64,000 nucleotides of DNA, from NCBI RefSeq assembly GCF_015277675.1, contig NZ_JADHEC010000008.1, positions 49,661-113,660 of the forward strand. The letters are read 5' to 3'. Below, piece by piece: positions 38,144-46,792 of this stretch. The notes under the pieces were generated by a model. That model ran no database searches and was not told where the DNA came from. It saw nothing but the letters and a program-made list of their open reading frames with translations. The position numbers and the translations under genes are program-made. Source of the stretch: Flavobacterium soyangense. Lineage in GTDB: Bacteria; Bacteroidota; Bacteroidia; Flavobacteriales; Flavobacteriaceae. Each line of letters begins with the position of its first letter. Positions within the stretch are counted from its first letter, which is position 1.

Positions 38144-39430
38144 TTATTTATTTAAGATTTCGACCAATTTTACTGTCAGACTCTTTCTGGAATATTGCTG
38201 TAAACCCACAGCGTTTGATTGTAGTTTTCCTTCCAAAAATTGATTGTAATAGCCCAAAAGTACACTTTTTAGTTTCATCTTTTCGAAATAGTCAAAAAAT
38301 ACGCCCGTGTTGGTATTGGTAATGATTTCGGCAAAGTCAGAACCGCGTGGGCCAATGGCAATAATCGGTCTGCCCGAAACCATATATTCGAATAATTTTC
38401 CTGGAATAATACTTTTGGTGTCTTCTGAATTGATTTCAATAAGCAACAACACCTGAGATTTCCGTTGATGGGCAATCGCTTCGGAATGCGAAACATATCC
38501 CAAGTTGTTCAAATACGGATTCAATCCAAATTGATCAATGGTTTCCAATACTTCCTGACTCACCGCTCCTATTAATTTTATTTCCAAATAGTATTTAAAA
38601 TCAGGAATTTCACTAATTAATTCTACCAAACTTTCCCATAACATTTTAGGATTTCTCTCGGAAAGAAAAGAACCAATATGTGCCAAAGAAAATTTAGCAT
38701 CTAATGCTTGTTTCACGACATTTTCAGTGTCATAACCATTGGTAATTACTTCGATTGGCTTAGTTGTAATGGCTTGAAATTCGGTTTTTGTGGTATTGCT
38801 GGTCACAATAATAGTGTCGGCAGCATTCAGCACTAGATGTTCCAATAATTTGTGTTTTCTGGCAGCATAATTCGACAATCGCAAGGATTTGTGATAGCCA
38901 ATGGTTGTCCACGGATCACGAAAATCAGCAAACCATTTAACGCCCAATTTTTGTTTTAATTCCAGTCCAATAAGGTGCAAACTGTGAGGCGGTCCCGAAG
39001 TGACAATCGTATCAATTTCATTTTCGACAATGTATTTTTCCAAAAATGCAACCGAAGGTTTTACCCAAAATACTCGTGCATCGGGAATAAACAAATTCCC
39101 CCGAATCCAAAGAAATACTTTATCCAAAAAGGATTGTTTTTTTTGGTTTGGAATAATTCCAGAACTGATTTTTTTGGTTTTATTCTTCGAAAGAAATGAA
39201 GCCAGTTGATAAGGCTCAAAAATTTTATGTTTTAAAATAATCGCTTTATCTGAAACTTCATTTACCAAGTTCTCATCAACAATAGGATACGTTGGATTTT
39301 CAGGAATATAAACGATTGGTTGAATACCAAAATCCGGTAAATATTTCACAAACTTCAACCAACGCTGAACTCCTGGCCCGCCAGCTGGTGGCCAATAATA
39401 GGTGATGATGAGAAGTTTTTCTGGTTTCAA
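38144..39430 (-). CDS. Glycosyltransferase, GT4-like (GT-B fold)
   Basis: A 428-aa cytoplasmic GT-B enzyme. The N-terminus reads ITYYWPPAGGPGVQRW, the acceptor-side glycine-rich loop of GT4 enzymes; FADFRDPW is a further family marker in the middle. The donor-binding helix is PGKLFEYMVSGRPIIAIG near residue 345. It probably adds a sugar from a nucleotide donor during surface polysaccharide synthesis, with the flippase gene directly downstream. Substrate unknown. Confidence 0.88.
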   Translation of the reverse strand: MKPEKLLIITYYWPPAGGPGVQRWLKFVKYLPDFGIQPIVYIPENPTYPIVDENLVNEVSDKAIILKHKIFEPYQLASFLSKNKTKKISSGIIPNQKKQSFLDKVFLWIRGNLFIPDARVFWVKPSVAFLEKYIVENEIDTIVTSGPPHSLHLIGLELKQKLGVKWFADFRDPWTTIGYHKSLRLSNYAARKHKLLEHLVLNAADTIIVTSNTTKTEFQAITTKPIEVITNGYDTENVVKQALDAKFSLAHIGSFLSERNPKMLWESLVELISEIPDFKYYLEIKLIGAVSQEVLETIDQFGLNPYLNNLGYVSHSEAIAHQRKSQVLLLIEINSEDTKSIIPGKLFEYMVSGRPIIAIGPRGSDFAEIITNTNTGVFFDYFEKMKLKSVLLGYYNQFLEGKLQSNAVGLQQYSRKSLTVKLVEILNK

Positions 39431-39461
39431 GTTTATGGTTTTGAGCTAGGTATTCCTATTT

Positions 39462-39926
39462 TTATTCTTTTTTGTCATTAAGTTTACTCAACTCTTCAAT
39501 ATCTAATTGATCTTTTAATCTGTTACAAGCTTTTTTTGTTTTAATCAAACTAGTATAATCTAAAAAATAAACAGGAATTTCTTGTAAAATAACAATTGTG
39601 GCATCTTGAAATAAGTTGTCGAAATTTTCATTCTCTAAACCTTTAACCGAAGTCATCACATCCAATCTCAAATCATACGAAATAGTAAAATCTGTGAATC
39701 CTGCAACAAATTGCATTGTTTCAATTTGAGGAAAATCACCTATTCCAATGGAAGCAAAAGCCAAACGCAAATTTTTTCTATTCTCTAATGTATCTTCTAA
39801 TAAAATATCAATATCCCCAGTATTTCTAGTATAACCATAAATATTTACAGCTAAACCACCAATGGTCAAATAACGAACATTATTTTCGTTGAATACTTTC
39901 CAAATATTTAAAATTTCTTGAAGCAT
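39462..39926 (-). CDS. Small nucleotidyltransferase-fold protein (MNT/AbiEii-like)
   Basis: A 154-aa protein with the minimal nucleotidyltransferase signature: GGLAVNIYGYTRNTGDIDIL gives the Gly-Gly and the Asp-x-Asp pair, and DLRLDVMT supplies the third acidic residue. Such proteins are often one half of two-gene toxin-antitoxin or phage-defence modules. Its ATG overlaps by one base the stop of a 54-codon gene (TAATG), showing translational coupling. Whether it transfers AMP to a protein or tRNA cannot be told. Confidence 0.72.
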   Translation of the reverse strand: MLQEILNIWKVFNENNVRYLTIGGLAVNIYGYTRNTGDIDILLEDTLENRKNLRLAFASIGIGDFPQIETMQFVAGFTDFTISYDLRLDVMTSVKGLENENFDNLFQDATIVILQEIPVYFLDYTSLIKTKKACNRLKDQLDIEELSKLNDKKE

Positions 39927-40090
39927 TATTTTTTCTGAATAATTCTTGGAGCAGTTTTCAGGGCATAAGAAAGTTCGACCAATGCCATAAATCTTTCAAT
40001 CCTTTCAGAATACAACTTTTGCAAATCAGAAGATTTGTTAGAGGCTTGTTTCCTTTGAGTTATGCTTTTTATTTTGTTTTGAGATTTCAT
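39926..40090 (-). CDS. Small basic helical protein, 54 aa, coupled to the nucleotidyltransferase
   Basis: A short complete minus-strand frame, ATG at 40090 and TAA at 39926-39928, overlapping the next start by one base. The N-terminal half is strongly basic (KIKSITQRKQASNKSS); the C-terminal half is an amphipathic helix (RIERFMALVELSYALK). Size, charge and coupling resemble an antitoxin or partner subunit of a nucleotidyltransferase module, but no family is recognised. The -7-like box lies only four bases upstream of the ATG, so the message may be leaderless or the real start may be further in. Confidence 0.65.
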   Translation of the reverse strand: MKSQNKIKSITQRKQASNKSSDLQKLYSERIERFMALVELSYALKTAPRIIQKK

Positions 40091-40093
40091 ATT

Positions 40094-40101
40094 CAAATGT
40101 A
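40094..40101 (-). promoter_or_regulatory. Candidate -7 box (TACATTTG) of the two-gene nucleotidyltransferase unit
   Basis: TACATTTG on the minus strand fits TAnnTTTG. It is four bases from the ATG at 40090, which would give an almost leaderless transcript. Confidence 0.35.
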
Positions 40102-40132
40102 CAATTTTAGAAAGTCATTTAATCTATTCTCT

Positions 40133-42559
40133 TTACTCTTGTTTCTTTTTTCTTTGCTCAAAATAAACACCACCTATCAACAAAAACAACATTCCTATGG
40201 AACTTATTAGTGTAATCGTGCTTCCGGTTTTTATTACTTGAGGTTCAAACTTGAATTCTATGACGTGTTTTCCTGCAGGAACTTCCATTGCTCGTAAAAC
40301 ATAATCTACAAGAAAATGATCCGTTTTTTTGCCATCAATATAGGCATTCCAACCTTTTTCATAATAAATTTCGGAGAAAACAGCCAATCCTTTTCCAGAG
40401 TTTTCAGAAGTATATTTTAAGTAATTCGGTTTATAGATATCCAATTTTATGGTTCCGTTTGTATCCCAATTCTCATGTAAACGAACGCTCTCTAATTTTG
40501 AACCAAAATGATGAACATTGAAAACTGCAACTTTTTTGGTATCCAAATGACCCAATGCTTTCATTACATCATCTGGCTTATTTACCAATTTTAAATCCTC
40601 CACAAACCAAGCATTTCCATTGGCATTCGGATTTTGAACCGGGAACGAATTGCCAGTAGAATCGGTTTGAATAATATATTTCACATTCAACATATTGAGA
40701 ATCCCGATATTATTTTTTGCAATTTGATAATCGAATAATTGTTGCATTCTTCTTGGTTTCACTGCACTGTAACCTCCAATCGATTTATGAAAATAAGAGG
40801 CTCTGGCACTTGATAAGTTACCCGAAACTTCAAATACTCTATAGTGAGTAGTATCCTGCAAAATTTGCGCGTCAGCAGGGGTTTCTTGAAAAGGAACCTC
40901 AACTTCTCTTTTACTCACAAAATCTTTGCCTGAAACATATTTTTTATCCACAAAAAACAAATCGAAAATTATCAATAATCCCACTAAAATAATTGTCGTA
41001 TTTTGGGCTAATTTATTTTTGATAAACAACCAAAAAACTCCTGCCACAAGCAACATAAAGAAACCCGAGCGCAATAAATCGGCGGAGTAAAGTGTCATTC
41101 TATCCGCTTTAAGCGCATCTACAAAACCTGGCCCATAGCTTTCTCTGAAATAACTGTCGTTTGTTCCCGCAAAACTGAAACTGCCTTTGAGTAAAAACAA
41201 TCCAATAATAATTCCAAAACCTACCGCAGCAGATTGCCACAATGCTTTAAACTGAGACACTTTTTCCAATTTAAAAAAGGATTGCAAGCCCATAATAGCC
41301 AAAACTGGAAAACACAATTCCAAGATAACCTGTATCGATGAAACGGCTCTGAACTTGTTGAACATTGGCACACTATCAATGAAAAAATTAGTCAAAATCG
41401 GGAAATTTTTCCCCCAAGAAAGCACTAAAGCAAAGATGGCTCCGGAGAGGAATACATATTTAATTTTTCGCTTATCTGTAAATAATGCCAAAATTCCCAA
41501 AAAGAAAACCACAATCCCAATATAAGCAGGCGCAGCAACAATGGGCTGATCTCCCCAATACGTTGGCATTCCCGAAACAAAATCATTGGCTTGTGCTTCT
41601 GGAACTCCCTGACCCATCATAAATGAATACATATTACTGTCTTTACCCAATGCTTCACTATTTGAACCTCCAAAAAGTCTTGGCGCAATCAAATTAAAAC
41701 TTTCGGCAATTCCATAACTGTATTCCGTAATATAATCACGAGACAAGGCACTATTGCTAACATTTTTTGTACCATCGGCATTAAAAGTCAATTCGCTTTT
41801 TCCGCGTGTGCTGAAATTGGCATATTCGGCTGTAGCCAATAAATTCGTAGCATTGGCTCCAATGGCAAAAATTCCGGCTATTGCCAAAACTCCAAATGAA
41901 GTCAGAAGCGATTTATACTGCTTTTCTTTTACCGCCTGATACATAAAATAACCCGATAATAGCAGCAAGAAAATTAATAAATAATAGGTCATTTGAAAGT
42001 GATTGGCATTGATTTCCAATGCTACGGCAAACATGGTCAACAATCCGCCCCAAATATATTTCCTTTGAAAAACCATTATAAAACCCGCAATAACCAACGG
42101 CATATACCCAATGGCATGGGCTTTGGCATTATGCCCGACACCCAGAATAATGATCAAATAAGTTGAAAAACCAAAAGCAAGTGCCCCAAAAAAGGCTTTG
42201 AGCGGATCAACTTTTAAAACCAATAATAAACCATAAAATCCAAGAAAATACAAAAATAAATAATCCGCTGGGCGAGGCAAAAATCGAATAGCATCATCAA
42301 TCATTCCAATGTAATCGTGGGGATATTTCGCCCCTAATTGATACGTTGGCATTCCGCCAAAAGCTGAATTTGTCCAATACGGTTCTTGATGTTCCGAAGC
42401 CCTGAAGTCATTTTGCTCCTTTGCCATTCCGGTATATTGCGAAATATCCGATTGTAAAATTTGTTTTCCCTGCAAAACGGGATAAAAATAAATGAGGGAA
42501 ATAAATACGAATCCAAGTAGGACTAAGGCGTGCGGATATAACTTTTGAAGTTGCTTCAT
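40133..42559 (-). CDS. YfhO-family polytopic membrane protein
   Basis: An 808-aa inner-membrane protein with roughly a dozen transmembrane helices up to about residue 540, a soluble domain (about 545-775), and a final helix (ITLISSIGMLFLLIGGVYF). The N-terminal block YPVLQGKQILQSDISQY and PYWTNSAFGGMPTYQ are characteristic of bacterial YfhO-like proteins, thought to be GT-C-type glycosyltransferases acting with lipid-linked sugars. It lies near the flippase and GT4 genes on the same strand. Its own substrate is not known. Confidence 0.87.
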   Translation of the reverse strand: MKQLQKLYPHALVLLGFVFISLIYFYPVLQGKQILQSDISQYTGMAKEQNDFRASEHQEPYWTNSAFGGMPTYQLGAKYPHDYIGMIDDAIRFLPRPADYLFLYFLGFYGLLLVLKVDPLKAFFGALAFGFSTYLIIILGVGHNAKAHAIGYMPLVIAGFIMVFQRKYIWGGLLTMFAVALEINANHFQMTYYLLIFLLLLSGYFMYQAVKEKQYKSLLTSFGVLAIAGIFAIGANATNLLATAEYANFSTRGKSELTFNADGTKNVSNSALSRDYITEYSYGIAESFNLIAPRLFGGSNSEALGKDSNMYSFMMGQGVPEAQANDFVSGMPTYWGDQPIVAAPAYIGIVVFFLGILALFTDKRKIKYVFLSGAIFALVLSWGKNFPILTNFFIDSVPMFNKFRAVSSIQVILELCFPVLAIMGLQSFFKLEKVSQFKALWQSAAVGFGIIIGLFLLKGSFSFAGTNDSYFRESYGPGFVDALKADRMTLYSADLLRSGFFMLLVAGVFWLFIKNKLAQNTTIILVGLLIIFDLFFVDKKYVSGKDFVSKREVEVPFQETPADAQILQDTTHYRVFEVSGNLSSARASYFHKSIGGYSAVKPRRMQQLFDYQIAKNNIGILNMLNVKYIIQTDSTGNSFPVQNPNANGNAWFVEDLKLVNKPDDVMKALGHLDTKKVAVFNVHHFGSKLESVRLHENWDTNGTIKLDIYKPNYLKYTSENSGKGLAVFSEIYYEKGWNAYIDGKKTDHFLVDYVLRAMEVPAGKHVIEFKFEPQVIKTGSTITLISSIGMLFLLIGGVYFEQRKKKQE

Positions 42560-42591
42560 TAAATGGATTTTGGGTTTTGGTTTGGGTAAAT

Positions 42592-42873
42592 TTAATCTAT
42601 TTCTTCGTAATCGACATAATCACCTACTTTTTTGGTTTCGCGAGATTTTTTAGCATTAGCAGTATTGATGATGATTTCGTCGTTATTTGGCGTTTTCTGC
42701 CAAGAATTACCCTGTGCATTTTGTTGCTGTTTTTGAAAATTTTCACTCGCTTTTTCCACTACTTTTTTCACAACAATAGGAAAAAATAATTTCGCAAAAA
42801 ATTTAAATACGTAATAAAAGATCATTATATAAAATATATCTCTTATTAAACCTGAAAAAGATGCTTCTTGCAT
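42592..42873 (-). CDS. DUF4834 family protein
   Basis: A 93-aa protein with one N-terminal hydrophobic segment (GLIRDIFYIMIFYYVFKFF) and a charged, glutamine-rich tail ending VGDYVDYEEID, as in DUF4834 proteins of Bacteroidota. I chose the ATG at 42873 (MQEASFSG); an ATG two codons earlier (42879) is also possible. It is 32 bases upstream of the YfhO gene on the same strand. Function unknown. Confidence 0.8.
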   Translation of the reverse strand: MQEASFSGLIRDIFYIMIFYYVFKFFAKLFFPIVVKKVVEKASENFQKQQQNAQGNSWQKTPNNDEIIINTANAKKSRETKKVGDYVDYEEID

Positions 42874-42952
42874 AATCAAATAATTTTTGCAAAATTAACA
42901 ATTCCAACGTTCAAAATTAAAATATCATTCTTAAATAAATAATAAAATATAG

Positions 42953-42960
42953 TACATTTG
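42953..42960 (+). promoter_or_regulatory. Candidate -7 box (TACATTTG)
   Basis: TACATTTG fits TAnnTTTG, 35 bases before the ATG at 42996. The -33 region is purely A/T. Confidence 0.5.
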
Positions 42961-42995
42961 ATAAGCGTTATCCTTTTTTAACCTATAAAGACACT

Positions 42996-43931
42996 ATGTA
43001 CAAAATCAAAACCTTAGTTACTACAGTTTTTTTTATGATTCCGTTGATCCATTATGGCCAACACACCGACCAAATCAACTCGAACAGACCTGGCGAAACA
43101 ATGTCCGCTTATGCTGTGGGAAAATCCGTTATTCAGGTAGAATCAGGCATTTATGGCATTCAGGAAAATCATAGCATATTAAATTATGACGCCAATGGTT
43201 TTGGAATTGATATGACTTTGAGATGGGGATTATTTATGGAAAGACTGGAATTAATTGGTGATTTTCAATACCAATACGAAAAAATTAATTCACCAATTAG
43301 CAGCATTGATAAATCAGCGTTTAAACAAACCGTTTTTGGTGCGAAATATTTGATTTATGATCCTTTCAAAAATTACGAAAAACAAATCAATGTGTACAGC
43401 TGGAAGGCTAATCATTCTTTTAATTGGCATCAATTGATTCCTGCCATTTCTGTTTTTGCCGGTGCTAATTTTACTTTCTCTGGTAATCCCTATTATTTTT
43501 CTCCAGATGCAGCTATTTCTCCAAAAATTATAGCGATTTTCCAAAACCATTTGGGTGACGGAAGCTGGGTTTTTGTGACCAATATTATAGGCGATTACAT
43601 TGGAACCGATTATCCAAGCTATGGTTATGGAATTACCCTGACCAAAGGTTTCAATCAACATTGGTCTGGTTTCATAGAAAACCAAGGTTATAAAAGTGAT
43701 TTTTACAGTGATGCCATTGTTCGTGGCGGTGCCGCTTATTTGATTCACGATGACATGCAAATTGATGCTTCCATAAGTTCTAGTTTAAAAACAACACCTT
43801 CGATACTGTATGGAGGCATTGGATTTTCTTGGCGTTACGATGCTAATTACAAAGAAATCCGAATGAAAGTAGATACTGGAGATTCGGATAAAAAAGCCAA
43901 AAGAAGAGCTAAGAAAACTAAAAAAGGATAA
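42996..43931 (+). CDS. Outer-membrane transporter-like beta-barrel protein
   Basis: A 311-aa exported protein (signal LVTTVFFMIPLIHYGQ) with repeated amphipathic strands such as RWGLFMERLELIGDFQYQYE and GFSWRYDANYKEIRMKV, resembling the family of barrel proteins annotated simply as transporter (MetA-pathway-of-phenol-degradation type). It begins with the conserved INSNRPGETMSAYAVGKSV segment of flavobacterial homologues. The lysine-rich tail (KKAKRRAKKTKKG) is unusual for a barrel. It is 19 bases before the GNAT-like gene. Substrate unknown. Confidence 0.7.
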   Translation: MYKIKTLVTTVFFMIPLIHYGQHTDQINSNRPGETMSAYAVGKSVIQVESGIYGIQENHSILNYDANGFGIDMTLRWGLFMERLELIGDFQYQYEKINSPISSIDKSAFKQTVFGAKYLIYDPFKNYEKQINVYSWKANHSFNWHQLIPAISVFAGANFTFSGNPYYFSPDAAISPKIIAIFQNHLGDGSWVFVTNIIGDYIGTDYPSYGYGITLTKGFNQHWSGFIENQGYKSDFYSDAIVRGGAAYLIHDDMQIDASISSSLKTTPSILYGGIGFSWRYDANYKEIRMKVDTGDSDKKAKRRAKKTKKG

Positions 43932-43950
43932 ACTCACAACATAAAAATAA

Positions 43951-45069
43951 ATGACAGACATAAAAGAAGCCATCACAAAAAAGGAAATGACCGAATTTGT
44001 AAAATTTCCTTTCTCTTTATATAAAGACAACAAATATTGGGTTCCGCCAATCATTGCTGATGAATTGGAATCCTTCGATAAAACCAAGAATCCCGTTTTC
44101 GAAAATGCGGAAGCCTATTTTTATTTAGCTTACAAAAACAACGAAATTGTGGGACGAATTGCTGCCATCATCAACTGGGGCGAAGTCAATGACCAGCAAA
44201 AGAAAAAAGTTCGTTTTGGTTGGTTTGATGTCATTGATGATATTGAAGTGACAAAAGCTTTATTGGAAAAAGTATACGAGCTAGGTCGGAAAAAAAAATT
44301 GGATCACGTTGAAGGCCCAATGGGTTTTTCTAATCTGGACAAAGTGGGCGTTCTCACTGAAGGATTTGACCAAATGGGAACAATGATAACTTGGTACAAT
44401 CATCCCTATTTTGCTACTCATTTAGAACAATTGGGATTTGTAAAGGAGAAAGAATACATCGAAAATATTTTCCCTTTTTCGAATGTAAAACCAGAATTCT
44501 TTGTAAAAGCACAAGCATTAATCAAAAAACGGTATGAACTGACTAGCTTAACCTTTACCAAAACAAAAGACATTATGCCTTATGTAGACAAAATGTTTGA
44601 TTTGTTTAATGATTCATATGCTAGTTTATCCTCGTTTGTCGCCATTTCTGACATCCAAAAAGAATATTTCAAGAAGAAATACATCAGTTTTATCAATCCG
44701 GAATATATTAAATTTGTGATGGACAAGAACAATGATATCGTAGCTTTCAGCATCGTGATGCCGAGTTTTTCGGAAGCGTTACAGAAAGCAAAAGGTAAAC
44801 TTTTTCCTTTTGGATTTTATCATTTGCTCAAAGCCAGAAAAGATAGTAAAGACGTTGTCTTTTACTTAATAGGAGTTCATCCTGAATACCAAAATAAAGG
44901 TGTAACAGCGATTATTTTTGATGAATATTTTAAAACTTTTTCCGAAAAAGGAATTATCAACTGTATCAGAACTCCTGAATTGGAAGAGAATCTGGCCATC
45001 TATAATTTATGGAAAAATTTTGATCCAAAAATACATTGCCGAAGGAAAACGTTTATCAAAAACTTATAA
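43951..45069 (+). CDS. GNAT-like N-acetyltransferase family protein
   Basis: A 372-aa soluble protein. The C-terminal half has a GNAT-like acetyl-CoA fold pattern (FYLIGVHPEYQNKGVTAIIFDEYFKTF), and the N-terminal half a second, degenerate GNAT-like domain (AYFYLAYKNNEIVGRIAAI). This double arrangement is common in flavobacteria, where the proteins are of unknown substrate. Probably co-transcribed with the barrel gene 19 bases upstream. Confidence 0.75.
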   Translation: MTDIKEAITKKEMTEFVKFPFSLYKDNKYWVPPIIADELESFDKTKNPVFENAEAYFYLAYKNNEIVGRIAAIINWGEVNDQQKKKVRFGWFDVIDDIEVTKALLEKVYELGRKKKLDHVEGPMGFSNLDKVGVLTEGFDQMGTMITWYNHPYFATHLEQLGFVKEKEYIENIFPFSNVKPEFFVKAQALIKKRYELTSLTFTKTKDIMPYVDKMFDLFNDSYASLSSFVAISDIQKEYFKKKYISFINPEYIKFVMDKNNDIVAFSIVMPSFSEALQKAKGKLFPFGFYHLLKARKDSKDVVFYLIGVHPEYQNKGVTAIIFDEYFKTFSEKGIINCIRTPELEENLAIYNLWKNFDPKIHCRRKTFIKNL

Positions 45070-45095
45070 TTTCAGATTTCACAAATGTAAGAAAC

Positions 45096-45122
45096 AAAAA
45101 ATCCATTCAAATGGTTTTTTTT
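45096..45122 (+). terminator. Probable terminator of the GNAT-like gene
   Basis: Imperfect hairpin with core ccat / atgg flanked by A-run and T-run arms, 27 bases past the stop at 45069. Confidence 0.45.
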
Positions 45123-45360
45123 TACATTATTTTTCAGTGTTTCCCTTCAATTGAACTGCTTTTGAAAATTATTTGTTTATCAAAATACAAATCCTCTTTA
45201 CTTACAGGGAAAAGTGATAATTATCCTGATTGTTAACCAATTTAATAATTTTTTTATATTCCCTCACTGCATATACTTATTTTAGTATTTTAAAATTTTT
45301 TGGGCTAAACAACAACTTAGAAAAACACATACTCAATATTTGGGGTTCGATAATTTTTTT

Positions 45361-45391
45361 AAATAAAGAGACAATTATTGTCTCTTTATTT
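45361..45391. terminator. Strong hairpin (terminator) in a gene-free stretch
   Basis: Perfect 14-bp stem aaataaagagacaa / ttgtctctttattt with a 3-base loop and T's following. No gene ends nearby: the GNAT-like stop is 290 bases upstream. The 45070-45532 stretch otherwise holds only short frames that I do not believe. This may mark the end of a lost gene or of a small RNA. Confidence 0.7.
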
Positions 45392-45532
45392 TTTACTTAT
45401 TTTAAAAGAAAGCTTCTAAAAAAGACTTTGAATTTTCAGCCTGAACTAAATTTATAGTTAATTATTTTTGTAAAAAAATCAATTTATTTAAAACTTGTTA
45501 TTTGATAATTTTGGAAAAATAGTTAACTCATC

Positions 45533-45595
45533 GGGAAAACTTGTCTATAATGGTCACTATTTACTGTCGCACCTTTGTACCGTCGATAATGACAA
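45533..45595 (+). promoter_or_regulatory. Shared promoter/operator, copy 1 (AhpD-like gene)
   Basis: GGGAAAA at offset 0, TGTCTAT at offset 9, CTTTGTA at offset 40, GTC at 49 and GACAA at 58. The same blocks occur with identical spacing at 59223-59285 (plus) and 54895-54833 (minus). CTTTG occupies the position of the -7 box, so the upstream GGGAAAA/TGYCTAT block is in activator-binding distance. The ATG is 96 bases from the first G. Confidence 0.75.
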
Positions 45596-45628
45596 ATATA
45601 AATTAATAATTATAAAATTTAAAAAATT

Positions 45629-46177
45629 ATGGCACGTATAAATGCTTTAAGTCCGGATGCGACTACAGGAAAATCAAAAGAAATGTTTGATGCAATTCAA
45701 GGTAAATTAGGAATGGTTCCTAATATGATGAGAACAATGGGAAATTCTCCTGCCGTTCTTAATGGTTATTTGTCTTTAAGTGGAGCACTTAATGAAAGTT
45801 CTATTGGGGGTAAGTTGAATGAACTAATAGCACTTACCGTTGCAAATGCTAACGGTTGTGATTATTGTAATGCAGCCCACACCTATATTGGTGAAAAATT
45901 AGTAGGAATTGATGTTGTGTCTATCGATGCTGCCCGTTTTGGACAATCTAAAGATGCTAAAATTGAAGCCGCTTTAATCTTTGCAAAGGAAGTTGTAGCC
46001 ACCAGAGGTCAAGTAGCTTCTTCTGATATTGAAGATGTAAAAGCAGCTGGTTATGATGATGCCCAGGTTGCTGAAATTGTTGCTGCGGTAGCTTTGAATA
46101 TTTTTACTAACTACTTTAACAATGTTGCTGAGACAGTTGTTGATTTTCCTAAAGTAACATTGGTTAATCAAATTTAA
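45629..46177 (+). CDS. AhpD-like / carboxymuconolactone-decarboxylase-family peroxidase-related protein
   Basis: A 182-aa cytoplasmic protein with the AhpD active-site motif CDYCNAAHT (Cys77, Cys80, His84), implying a thiol-based peroxidase or disulfide-reductase role. The helical CMD fold is evident from GKLNELIALTVANANG onward. Its promoter is one of three in the window with the same architecture, the others driving an alpha/beta hydrolase and a YHS protein. The remains of a related hydrolase gene follow on the same strand, so it once headed an operon. Confidence 0.88.
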   Translation: MARINALSPDATTGKSKEMFDAIQGKLGMVPNMMRTMGNSPAVLNGYLSLSGALNESSIGGKLNELIALTVANANGCDYCNAAHTYIGEKLVGIDVVSIDAARFGQSKDAKIEAALIFAKEVVATRGQVASSDIEDVKAAGYDDAQVAEIVAAVALNIFTNYFNNVAETVVDFPKVTLVNQI

Positions 46178-46206
46178 TCTTTAAGCGTGTGAAAAATATA
46201 ACACCG

Positions 46207-46457
46207 TTCTATTCTAAAGATGTTAACAGAGTTGTTATATTTTATAGGGAGGTGGGCAAAAAAATTAACCAACTTTAGTTTTATTGCATGGTTATCCCAC
46301 TTCTTCATACATGTACAGAAATTTGATTAACAACTTGTCTGATTAATATTATTTAATAGCTTCATATTAAACAGTTTATTAAAAGAGTAAGCAACTGGAT
46401 ATGTCTGATTTTGAATGCACTTTTGAAATTACGCCAAAATTGTTTGTCAATGATTAA
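46207..46457 (+). pseudogene. Remnant of an alpha/beta hydrolase gene
   Basis: Three coding-like fragments in different frames. First VVIFYREVGKK (from about 46231), then, after a frame change, PTLVLLHGYPTSSYMYRNL (46269 on), ending at a stop at 46344-46346, then SDFECTFEITPKLF (46401-46457). They match in order the N-terminal part of the intact hydrolase at 54020-54793 (oxyanion region VLLHGFSTSS, then TDFEYTLENYAKIF). The catalytic nucleophile and C-terminus are gone. It lies 30 bases after the AhpD-like gene. Confidence 0.72.
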
Positions 46458-46493
46458 GCAATTTAAACATTCAAAAGTATAGTTTAAATTTAA

Positions 46494-46628
46494 TGGACTA
46501 CCGGAAACCTGTTTGATCCAGAATCGCAAGTTCATATCCTGGAAAAGTGCAATCGCTTATTATTTAAAATGGTTGCGCATATGATTGCTTTAGAAAGTTT
46601 TGGAGACGAGATAAGTAAAATTATCTAA
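46494..46628 (+). pseudogene. Unidentified gene fragment
   Basis: A start-less open stretch encoding a protein-like tail (GNLFDPESQVHILEKCNRLL, then MVAHMIALESFGDEISKII) ending in TAA at 46626-46628. Composition is that of a real helical C-terminus and not of random AT-rich DNA. Family not recognised. It ends 164 bases before the isochorismatase-like gene, and the gap holds nothing else I can support. Confidence 0.45.
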
Positions 46629-46792
46629 AAATTTCTTTCAAGAAAAGTAAGTAGATAATATAGAACGTTTTATAATTTGGTTAATTGTTAATCTACAATG
46701 TGATTCAAAAGCATTGTAGATTAAATTTTAAATTAAGGTCCAAATTTCTATAGTAATGTATTGATTGAACAAATATAAAGTAAGCAAAAAAA

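Noticed and set aside
45230..45457. 75-codon plus-strand frame
   Set aside because: Runs straight through the perfect 14-bp terminator hairpin at 45361-45391 and has AT-driven composition.
46193..46243. Hairpin aaaatataaca / tgttatatttt as terminator of the AhpD-like gene
   Set aside because: A/T-only stem with a 29-base loop, and its right arm lies inside the hydrolase remnant's coding sequence.
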